6,282 bases of DNA, from NCBI GenBank assembly GCA_017616955.1, contig JAFZXD010000017.1:1-6282 (forward strand), given 5' to 3'. Of the stretch, positions 1 through 6,282 are shown in pieces. The stretch is from Eubacterium sp. (GTDB lineage: Bacteria; Bacillota; Clostridia; Lachnospirales; Lachnospiraceae). How positions within the stretch are numbered: the stretch's first letter is position 1; the number at the start of each line of letters is the position of its first letter. The notes beneath the pieces are model-generated. The model worked only from the letters and a program-made list of their open reading frames with translations. It was not told where the DNA came from and did not search any database. The translations under genes and the position numbers were made by a program.

Positions 1-564
<564 letters not shown>

Positions 565-572
565 ATTGGAAG

Positions 573-578
573 AAGGAG
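573..578 (+). promoter_or_regulatory. Ribosome binding site of pheT
   Basis: AAGGAG lies 9 bases before the pheT ATG at 588, in the 23-base gap after the pheS stop. It is a strong match to the Shine-Dalgarno consensus and fixes the pheT start. Confidence 0.9.
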
Positions 579-587
579 ATTAGCAAT

Positions 588-3020
588 ATGAACACACCTA
601 TTTCATGGATAAAAGCATATGTTCCTGATCTGGACGTAACTCCACAGGAATTTGTAGATAAAATAACTCTTTCAGGTTCACACGTTGAAAACTTCAACCA
701 GTATGACAAGAACCTTGAGAAGATTGTAGTTGGAAAGATTCTTTCTATAGATAAGCATCCTGATGCAGACAAACTTATCGTATGTCAGGTTGATATCGGA
801 GAGGCTGAGCCAATCCAGATCGTAACAGGAGCGTCAAATGTTAAAGTTGGTGATATGACACCTACAGTTCTTGACGGCGGAAAAGTTGCAGGCGGACATG
901 ATGGCGGAGAGCTTCCTCCTGACGGAATCCGTATTAAGGCAGGAGCCCTTAGAGGAGTTCCTTCAAATGGTATGATGTGTGCTATCGAAGAACTGGGTTC
1001 ATCAAGAGAGCTCTATCCTGAAGCACCGGAGGACGGAGTATATGTATTCCCTAAGTCATCAGGTGTTAAGCCCGGAGATGATGCAGTTAAAGCACTTGGA
1101 CTTGATGATACAAATGTTGAGTATGAGATCACATCCAACCGTGTAGACTGCTTCTCTATCATAGGTATGGCAAGAGAGGCTGCGGCTACATTTGACCTCG
1201 ACTTTAAGCCTCCTGTAGTTGAAGTTAAGGAAACTGCAAAAGAGAAGACAGAGGACTATGTATCTGTAGAGATTCAGGATACAAAGCTCTGTAAGAGATA
1301 TATCGCAAGAGTTGTAAAGAATGTTAAGATCGGACCTTCACCTAAGTGGATGCAGGACAGACTCCGCAGCCAGGGTATCCGTGCGATCAACAATATAGTA
1401 GATATAACAAACTATGTTATGGAAGAGATGGGTCAGCCTATGCATGCATTTGACCTCTCAACTATAGCCGGAAATAAGATTGTTGTTAGATGTGCAAACG
1501 ACGGAGATAAGTTCACTACACTTGACGGAATCGAAAGAGACCTTGATAAGGATGTACTTATGATCTGTGATGGCGAGAAAGAGATCGGAATCGCAGGTAT
1601 CATGGGTGGTGAGAATTCCATGGTTACAGATTCTATGGATACTCTTCTTTTCGAGGCTGCATGCTTTGACGGAAATAACATCCGTAAGTCAGAGCGTCGT
1701 CTTGGACTCAGAACAGATGCTGCAGGAAAGTTTGAAAAAGGACTTGATCCAAATCTTGCAGAGGAAGCAATCAACCGTGCATGTCAGCTCGTTGAAGAGA
1801 TGGGATGCGGAGAGGTTCTTAAAGGATCTGTTGATATCTATCCGGAACCTGTACTTCCTTGGGAGCTTCCATTTGAGCCTGAGAAGATGAATGCACTTCT
1901 TGGACTTGATGTTCCTGTAGATGTTCAGCTTCATATATTCGACAGACTTGGAGTAACATATAACGAGTCAAATAAGACTCTTACTATTCCAACATTTAGA
2001 CAGGACCTCAGATGTCTTGCCGATCTTGCTGAAGAAGTGGCAAGAATCTACGGATATGACAGAATTCCATCAACACTTCCGACAACAAATGCCGGAATCG
2101 GTGGTATATCATATGAGGAAAGCATTAACAGAGTTGCCAGAGCAGTTGCTGAAGAGAACGGATTCTCACAGGCATATTGCTACAGCTTTGAGAGTCCAAA
2201 GGTATATGATAAGCTTCTTATACCTGAAGATAATCAGCTTAGACAGGCTATTAAGATAAGCAACCCTCTTGGAGAGGACTTCAGTATCATGCGTACTCTT
2301 CCTCTTAATGGACTGCTTACATCACTTTCAATAAACTTCAACAGACGTAACAAGAATGTACGCCTTTATGAGCTTGGAAAGGTATATCTTCCTAAAGCCC
2401 TTCCTCTTACAGAGCTTCCTGAAGAGAAGGAAAGACTTGCACTCGGTATGTATGGAGACTGCGACTTCTTCACACTTAAGGGAGTTGTTGAAGAACTTCT
2501 GAATAAGCTTAACTTCGGTAAGGATTGTGAATATACACCTACTCAGGAGTATCCATTCCTTCATCCGGGAAGACAGGCAAATATCCAGAAGGGTAAACTC
2601 AATGTTGGATATATCGGACAGCTTCATCCTATGGCAGCTATGAATTATGATATGAAGGGTGAAGTATATGTTGCAGTTATCAATATGGATGTTGCTGCAA
2701 TGCTTACAAAGACAGATGTTAAGTACACAGGAATTGCTAAGTTCCCTGCATCAACACGTGACCTTGCTCTTGTATGTGACAAGACAGAGTATGTTGGTGA
2801 GATAGAGAAAGTAATTCGTAAGAATGCCGGTAAGTTCCTTGAAAGCCTTGAACTCTTTGATGTATATGAAGGAGAGCAGGTTGGCGAAGGAAAGAAGAGT
2901 GTTGCATTCTCACTTGCATTCAGAGCTCAGGATCATACACTTAAGGATGACGAAGTTAATCCTTCGATTGAGAGGATTCTGTCTGCGCTGTCTGCACGTG
3001 GAATCGAAATACGTGGGTAA
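588..3020 (+). CDS. pheT: Phenylalanine--tRNA ligase beta subunit, complete
   Basis: This is the beta subunit of phenylalanyl-tRNA synthetase. It binds tRNA-Phe and hydrolyses mischarged Tyr-tRNA-Phe, working in the cytoplasm with PheS. At 810 residues it has the full bacterial length of about 800. Domains in order: N-terminal B1 piece (1-40), EMAP/OB-fold tRNA-binding domain (about 42-155, with KIVVGKI and HPDADKL), B3/B4 editing domain (about 215-400), B5 (about 420-490), catalytic-like core (about 495-700), and C-terminal FDX-ACB anticodon-binding domain (about 718-810, starting FPASTRDLAL). Aligned from memory to E. coli PheT, editing residues H286, E356, T376 and A378 match H265, E334, T354 and A356, and the metal ligands D473, D479, E482 and E483 match D452, D458, E461 and E462. 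Both sites therefore look functional. The start follows a strong AAGGAG. The last 19 codons use a different codon style from the rest (see findings). Confidence 0.99.
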   Translation: MNTPISWIKAYVPDLDVTPQEFVDKITLSGSHVENFNQYDKNLEKIVVGKILSIDKHPDADKLIVCQVDIGEAEPIQIVTGASNVKVGDMTPTVLDGGKVAGGHDGGELPPDGIRIKAGALRGVPSNGMMCAIEELGSSRELYPEAPEDGVYVFPKSSGVKPGDDAVKALGLDDTNVEYEITSNRVDCFSIIGMAREAAATFDLDFKPPVVEVKETAKEKTEDYVSVEIQDTKLCKRYIARVVKNVKIGPSPKWMQDRLRSQGIRAINNIVDITNYVMEEMGQPMHAFDLSTIAGNKIVVRCANDGDKFTTLDGIERDLDKDVLMICDGEKEIGIAGIMGGENSMVTDSMDTLLFEAACFDGNNIRKSERRLGLRTDAAGKFEKGLDPNLAEEAINRACQLVEEMGCGEVLKGSVDIYPEPVLPWELPFEPEKMNALLGLDVPVDVQLHIFDRLGVTYNESNKTLTIPTFRQDLRCLADLAEEVARIYGYDRIPSTLPTTNAGIGGISYEESINRVARAVAEENGFSQAYCYSFESPKVYDKLLIPEDNQLRQAIKISNPLGEDFSIMRTLPLNGLLTSLSINFNRRNKNVRLYELGKVYLPKALPLTELPEEKERLALGMYGDCDFFTLKGVVEELLNKLNFGKDCEYTPTQEYPFLHPGRQANIQKGKLNVGYIGQLHPMAAMNYDMKGEVYVAVINMDVAAMLTKTDVKYTGIAKFPASTRDLALVCDKTEYVGEIEKVIRKNAGKFLESLELFDVYEGEQVGEGKKSVAFSLAFRAQDHTLKDDEVNPSIERILSALSARGIEIRG

Positions 3021-3023
3021 ATT

Positions 3024-3029
3024 GGTGAT
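3024..3029 (+). promoter_or_regulatory. Ribosome binding site of queA, downstream-shifted type
   Basis: GGTGAT ends 3 bases before the queA ATG at 3033. There is no AGGAG here. The match is to the 3' half of the extended Shine-Dalgarno sequence (AAGGAGGTGATC), so the short gap still puts the start codon at a normal distance on the ribosome. The site lies in a 12-base gap after the pheT stop, where translational coupling to pheT is also plausible. Confidence 0.6.
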
Positions 3030-3032
3030 AAT

Positions 3033-4109
3033 ATGAATGTAAGTGATTTCGATTACGAGCTTCCACAGGAGTTGATTGCGCAGGATCCTTTGGAGAAGCG
3101 CGACAATTCCCGTCTTATGGTTATTCATAGGGATACGGATGAGATAGAACATAAGCATTTTCATGATGTTCTTGATTATCTGAATCCGGGAGATTGTCTT
3201 GTAATAAATGAAACGAAAGTTATTCCGGCTCGTCTTCTGGGAACAAGAGAGGGAACAGGCGCAGCCATCGAGGTTCTTCTTCTGAAGAATAAGGGTGGAA
3301 ATGTCTGGGAGTGTCTTGTTCGTCCGGGAAAGAAGATGAAGGTGGGAGCGAGAGTTCAGTTCGGATGTGAGGAATCGGACGGTGGTGATTCTAAGCCTCT
3401 TCTTGTTGGAGAAGTTGTGGATATAGTTGAGGAAGGAAATCGTCTTATCCGTTTTGAATATGAAGGAATCTGGGAAGAGGTTCTGGATAAACTGGGTGAG
3501 ATGCCGCTTCCTCCTTATATTACTCATAAGCTTGAAGACAAGAACCGTTATCAGACGGTTTACGCAAAGAATACGGGAAGTGCTGCAGCTCCGACTGCAG
3601 GACTTCATTTTACCGAAGAGCTTCTGAAGAAGATTGAAGAGAAAGGAATACGTATTGCCAGACTCACTCTTCATGTCGGACTGGGTACTTTCAGACCTGT
3701 AAAGGTTGATAAGATTGAAGAACATCACATGCATACTGAATATTTTGAGATAACTCAGGATGCGTGTGATATAATAAATGAGACGCGCGCTAACGGAGGC
3801 AGAGTAATATCGGTAGGTACGACAAGTACTAGAACCCTTGAAACGGTTGCTTCAAGACAGGATCTTCACAAGAGTGATAAGGATTACTGCATGAAGCCTC
3901 TCAGTGGTTCAACAGATATATTCATCTATCCGGGATATGAATTCAGATGTGTAGACAGTCTTATTACAAACTTCCACCTTCCCGAATCAACTCTTATAAT
4001 GTTGGTTTCTGCATTTTATAACAGGGAAAAGGTGCTGGATGCATATAAGGAAGCCGTGAATGAGAGATATCGTTTCTTCTCGTTTGGAGACGCGATGATC
4101 TTGTTATAA
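3033..4109 (+). CDS. queA: S-adenosylmethionine:tRNA ribosyltransferase-isomerase, complete
   Basis: QueA transfers and isomerises the ribosyl part of S-adenosylmethionine onto 7-aminomethyl-7-deazaguanine at position 34 of tRNAs with GUN anticodons (Asp, Asn, His, Tyr), giving epoxyqueuosine. It acts in the cytoplasm after Tgt. Family signatures run along the whole 358 residues: [14 protein letters not shown] near the N terminus, [15 protein letters not shown] (56-70), [11 protein letters not shown] (95-105), [13 protein letters not shown] (182-194), [10 protein letters not shown] (214-223), HMHTEYFEI (232-240), [10 protein letters not shown] (261-270), [16 protein letters not shown] (310-325) and [12 protein letters not shown] at the end. 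It is some 10-16 residues longer than typical QueA; the extra length appears to be an acidic, Gly/Ser-rich segment near 112-124. The start is the first ATG, 12 bases after pheT, and gives the expected N terminus. No tgt or queG lies in the window. Co-transcription with pheST is inferred from spacing. Confidence 0.98.
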   Translation: MNVSDFDYELPQELIAQDPLEKRDNSRLMVIHRDTDEIEHKHFHDVLDYLNPGDCLVINETKVIPARLLGTREGTGAAIEVLLLKNKGGNVWECLVRPGKKMKVGARVQFGCEESDGGDSKPLLVGEVVDIVEEGNRLIRFEYEGIWEEVLDKLGEMPLPPYITHKLEDKNRYQTVYAKNTGSAAAPTAGLHFTEELLKKIEEKGIRIARLTLHVGLGTFRPVKVDKIEEHHMHTEYFEITQDACDIINETRANGGRVISVGTTSTRTLETVASRQDLHKSDKDYCMKPLSGSTDIFIYPGYEFRCVDSLITNFHLPESTLIMLVSAFYNREKVLDAYKEAVNERYRFFSFGDAMILL

Positions 4110-4116
4110 GAATGTA

Positions 4117-4145
4117 TTGAGTTAACTGTGAAATGTAGGGATAAC
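4117..4145 (+). promoter_or_regulatory. Possible weak sigma-A promoter ahead of the phosphodiesterase gene
   Basis: TTGAGT (4117-4122, 4 of 6 bases match TTGACA) and GATAAC (4140-4145, 4 of 6 match TATAAT) are separated by 17 bases, within the 73-base gap between queA and the phosphodiesterase gene. A start site around 4152 would leave a leader of about 30 bases. The individual boxes are weak; the optimal spacing and the position in the only real gap are the main support. An imperfect inverted repeat (4118-4124 with 4142-4148) overlaps both boxes. Confidence 0.25.
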
Positions 4146-4172
4146 TTAGAGTGACGATATAGAATGAAAAAT

Positions 4173-4177
4173 GTGAT
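4173..4177 (+). promoter_or_regulatory. Weak ribosome binding site of the phosphodiesterase gene
   Basis: No AGGAG-like sequence precedes the ATG at 4183. The only complementarity to the 16S rRNA tail that I see is GTGAT, 5 bases before the ATG, matching the 3' part of the extended Shine-Dalgarno sequence as at queA. Initiation is therefore probably weaker than for pheT or the following gene. An in-frame stop at 4174-4176 rules out a longer product, and the next in-frame ATGs (4225, 4246) have no better site. Confidence 0.4.
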
Positions 4178-4182
4178 ATGAT

Positions 4183-6021
4183 ATGAAGATCATTCGTGAT
4201 TGTATAAAGCTTTTAAAAGACTGTATGAAGCTTTTTAGATTTAATATGACCAATATCTTACTGTTTGAGATTATTCTCAAAGCAGTTTCTTTTGCTGTGC
4301 TTATTCCGATGTATTATACATTTATCAATGTATCGGTCAAGCTCTCGGGCATATCATATCTTTCTAAAGAGACGGTGAAGAAGTTCTTTAAGGCACCGTC
4401 AACATATGCATTTCTATTCATAATGTTTTTCTTTGCGGCGATGGTCATAATGATCGATGTCTCGGGAATAAATTATGCATATCACAGAGCAAATTATCTG
4501 AAAAAAACAGGTCCGATCAGAATGTTTCTTTTCGGAATATCCAGCGCACTTAGATTAATGCGACCGAGAAATATGCCGGTAGCCGCATCAATCTTCTGCT
4601 ACATTCCGATCATGGGCTATGTTGCGCTGGCATTTCACCTGCTGAATATCAAAGCACCTTATATTATAGATCTTGTTTCCATAAACATGTATCTGACTGT
4701 TTCGGTGCTGTTGATATATGTGATAATGCTTATCTATACACTCAGGTATACATTTCTTATACATGTATATAATATAGAACAGGTTAGTTACAGAAAGTCG
4801 ATAGACAGGACCAAAGATCTTCTGAAAGGTAAAAGAATTCTCATTATAGGCGGACTTATGCTGTGGTGCTTTCTGACCATAGGAGTTCCTGCATTGCTGG
4901 ATCACTGTTATACGGGAGTTGTTCTGAGATATATCCTAAAGAGTGCCGGTTCGATTAAGGCGACAACTATGTTCTATGAAGCGATCAAAATCGTGATGTC
5001 GGTGTTCTATGTTCTTCTGGGACTTCCGCTTATATATTCATTTATTTGCAATGAGTATTACAATATCATTCCTGAAAAGGAAGGTAGGAAGAGCCTTGAG
5101 AACTTTAATGACTATGGTGTAAAGAAAGGACATAATGAACGTCAGATATTTCTTCTTGTTCTTTCACTTGCCATTATAGTCGACGTGGGATACTACGCGC
5201 TGAAGCGTTTTAATGTTATATCGCTGGATGCGTCGTATCTTGAAAAGGTTACCATTACGGCTCATAGAGGAGACAGTCTGGCTGCTCCCGAAAATACGCT
5301 GGCTGCATTTGAACTGGCTATAGAAAACGGAGCTGATGTAATAGAGCTGGATGTAAGACAGACGAAAGATGGCGAGATAGTCGTCATGCATGATGAAAAT
5401 GTCAAACGAACCTGCGGTGTAAACGCAAAGGTCGGAGAGCTTACGCTTGCTGAGATAAAAGAACTAAGTGCAGGAGCTAAATTTAAAGGAAAGAATAAAG
5501 AACTTTACAAAGATGAGAAGATTCCGACTCTCCGTGAAGCTATAGAGCTGATAGGAGACAGGGCGAAGCTGAATATAGAGCTGAAACCCGCAAAGACTGA
5601 CAAAAAGATGGAGCAGGCGGTTGTAGAAATCATAGAAGAATATGACTACTATGATAACTGCGTCGTTGCATCTCTGACTTACGGCTCGATAAGAAGAGCA
5701 AAAAAGGCTGATGAAAAGGTCAAGACCATATATGTCATGGCGGTTGCCATGGGAGACTTCTATGATCTGGAATATGCCGATGGATTCAGTATTAAATATA
5801 GATTTATAAATAATGAAGTAATCAAAAATGCACATAAAGCCGGAAAGCAGGTTTATGCCTGGACAATCGATGATAAACAGATTCTGGAGAGCATGATGCT
5901 CCTTGACGTGGATTCGGTTATAACGAATGATCCTGATGGTATTCGGCGTGCTATGTATGATAACTATTACGGTGATACACTTTTAGAAAGATTAAGTACA
6001 TTTCTTGAGAATCAGTTATAG
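4183..6021 (+). CDS. Membrane-anchored glycerophosphodiester phosphodiesterase
   Basis: This enzyme is predicted to hydrolyse glycerophosphodiesters to glycerol 3-phosphate and an alcohol, with a divalent metal ion. The 612 residues have two parts. Residues 1-345 resemble the GPDPase_memb region, with about seven hydrophobic segments near 24-46, 74-93, 132-155, 164-195, 218-240, 268-290 and 320-340; the fourth is long and could be two. Residues 357-592 are a GDPD TIM-barrel domain with the expected active site: H361-R362-G363, E388 and D390 in IELD, H403-D404 in VMHDEN, E466 in NIELKP, and W560 in YAWTIDD. All key residues are present, so it is probably active. An odd number of segments with a cytoplasmic N terminus would put the catalytic domain outside the membrane, which suits recycling of lipid head groups or teichoic-acid-type polymers; that topology and substrate are inferred. 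It uses CTG, TCG, ACG and GCG codons much more than pheS/pheT. A gene for another membrane protein follows after 16 bases. Confidence 0.93.
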   Translation: MKIIRDCIKLLKDCMKLFRFNMTNILLFEIILKAVSFAVLIPMYYTFINVSVKLSGISYLSKETVKKFFKAPSTYAFLFIMFFFAAMVIMIDVSGINYAYHRANYLKKTGPIRMFLFGISSALRLMRPRNMPVAASIFCYIPIMGYVALAFHLLNIKAPYIIDLVSINMYLTVSVLLIYVIMLIYTLRYTFLIHVYNIEQVSYRKSIDRTKDLLKGKRILIIGGLMLWCFLTIGVPALLDHCYTGVVLRYILKSAGSIKATTMFYEAIKIVMSVFYVLLGLPLIYSFICNEYYNIIPEKEGRKSLENFNDYGVKKGHNERQIFLLVLSLAIIVDVGYYALKRFNVISLDASYLEKVTITAHRGDSLAAPENTLAAFELAIENGADVIELDVRQTKDGEIVVMHDENVKRTCGVNAKVGELTLAEIKELSAGAKFKGKNKELYKDEKIPTLREAIELIGDRAKLNIELKPAKTDKKMEQAVVEIIEEYDYYDNCVVASLTYGSIRRAKKADEKVKTIYVMAVAMGDFYDLEYADGFSIKYRFINNEVIKNAHKAGKQVYAWTIDDKQILESMMLLDVDSVITNDPDGIRRAMYDNYYGDTLLERLSTFLENQL

Positions 6022-6025
6022 CTTG

Positions 6026-6033
6026 AAAGGAGA
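6026..6033 (+). promoter_or_regulatory. Ribosome binding site of the COG2426-like gene
   Basis: AAAGGAGA sits with its GGAG core 5 bases before the ATG at 6038, inside the 16-base gap after the phosphodiesterase stop. It is a strong consensus match and fixes the start of the last gene. Confidence 0.88.
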
Positions 6034-6037
6034 TAAT

Positions 6038-6282
6038 ATGTTACACTATGTTCTGGTGTTTTTTATATCAATGGTCCCGCTGATTGAACTTAGAGGGGCT
6101 ATTCCATATGCAATCAAATTCGGACTTAATATGCCTATGTCATATACGATAGCTATTATAGGAAATATGCTTCCGATGCCATTCATCTTTTTCTTTGCTA
6201 GAAAGGTGCTGGAATGGGGATCTAATATTCAGTGGCCTAAGGGACTTGGATGGGTTGGTAAGTTTTTTAAGTTCTGTCTTGA
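6038..6282 (+). CDS. Small multidrug export-like membrane protein (COG2426), N-terminal part (3' truncated by window edge)
   Basis: The first 81 codons of a gene that continues past the window. The product begins MLHYVLVFFISMVPLIELRG and is strongly hydrophobic at residues 3-16 and 35-54, consistent with an integral membrane protein. The segment PLIELRGAIP (14-23) with E17, R19, G20 and P23 is what I recognise as the signature of the Sm_multidrug_ex family (COG2426, PF06695), followed by YAIKFGLNM and a GNMLP motif (42-46). Despite the family name, transport substrates are not well established, so 'export' should be read as a label. A strong ribosome binding site and the 16-base gap after the phosphodiesterase gene suggest the two are co-transcribed. 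The family call rests on a short motif and partial sequence. Confidence 0.82.
   Translation, partial: MLHYVLVFFISMVPLIELRGAIPYAIKFGLNMPMSYTIAIIGNMLPMPFIFFFARKVLEWGSNIQWPKGLGWVGKFFKFCL

Noticed and set aside
1433..1774. Antisense open frame opposite the middle of pheT
   Set aside because: It is fully contained opposite the conserved B3/B4 editing domain, is low-complexity in Ser, Pro and Arg, and has no recognisable domain. It is best explained as a shadow.
2979..2995. Direct repeat CTGTCTGC, twice with one base between
   Set aside because: It encodes part of the LSALSA segment of the PheT C terminus, which is normal for the family, so the repeat is a by-product of coding.
3027..3032. GATAAT resembling a -10 box just before the queA ATG
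   Set aside because: A start site 6-7 bases downstream would fall inside the queA coding region, there is no good -35 box 17 bases upstream, and the bases overlap the GGTGAT ribosome binding site.
2910..3734. Antisense open frame of 274 codons opposite the end of pheT and most of queA
   Set aside because: It lies wholly opposite two secure genes, has no family signature I recognise, is rich in Ser, Arg, Leu, Asn and Ile as expected from reading such codons backwards, and spans a gene boundary. It is a shadow of queA codon usage.
4110..4182. Possible intrinsic terminator after queA
   Set aside because: The only stem (4118-4124 with 4142-4148) is short, AT-rich, has a 17-base loop and no T-run after it. 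Nothing else in the gap forms a GC-rich hairpin.

Overview
The window is a compact stretch of bacterial chromosome with five same-strand genes and almost no intergenic space. It most resembles a low-to-mid GC Firmicute, probably a Lachnospiraceae relative such as Butyrivibrio, Roseburia or Eubacterium. The evidence is purine-rich Shine-Dalgarno sequences, strong use of CTT, GGA, GCA and AGA codons, a cysteine-rich insert in PheS that I recall from Firmicutes, and a membrane-anchored glycerophosphodiester phosphodiesterase of a kind common in Clostridia and Bacilli. The family placement is inferred from style; no marker was searched.

Layout. Positions 1-564 hold the 3' part of pheS (phenylalanyl-tRNA synthetase alpha subunit), whose 5' end lies outside the window. 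After 23 bases comes complete pheT (588-3020, beta subunit), with its editing-site and metal-site residues intact. After 12 more bases comes complete queA (3033-4109), which builds the cyclopentene epoxide of queuosine. A 73-base gap (4110-4182), the only sizeable one, may hold a weak promoter and separates this translation-related group from the next gene. That gene (4183-6021) encodes a 612-residue protein with about seven membrane segments followed by a complete glycerophosphodiester phosphodiesterase domain. After 16 bases and a strong ribosome binding site, a fifth gene begins at 6038 and runs off the end; its first 81 codons look like the COG2426 'small multidrug export' membrane family.

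How they fit together. PheS and PheT form the alpha2-beta2 enzyme that charges tRNA-Phe. QueA modifies a different set of tRNAs (those with GUN anticodons), so its link to pheST is co-expression in a translation operon, not a shared substrate. The last two genes are membrane proteins and probably form their own transcription unit concerned with lipid-derived or envelope metabolism.

I see no RNA gene, insertion sequence, CRISPR array, phage gene or convincing terminator. This is mainly housekeeping sequence, and I found no convincing new system. The points most worth a second look are the tandem CxxCxGxG knuckle in PheS, the queA position after pheT, a codon-style change that starts before the end of pheT, and an AUG-AUA-stop minigene overlapping the phosphodiesterase start codon.
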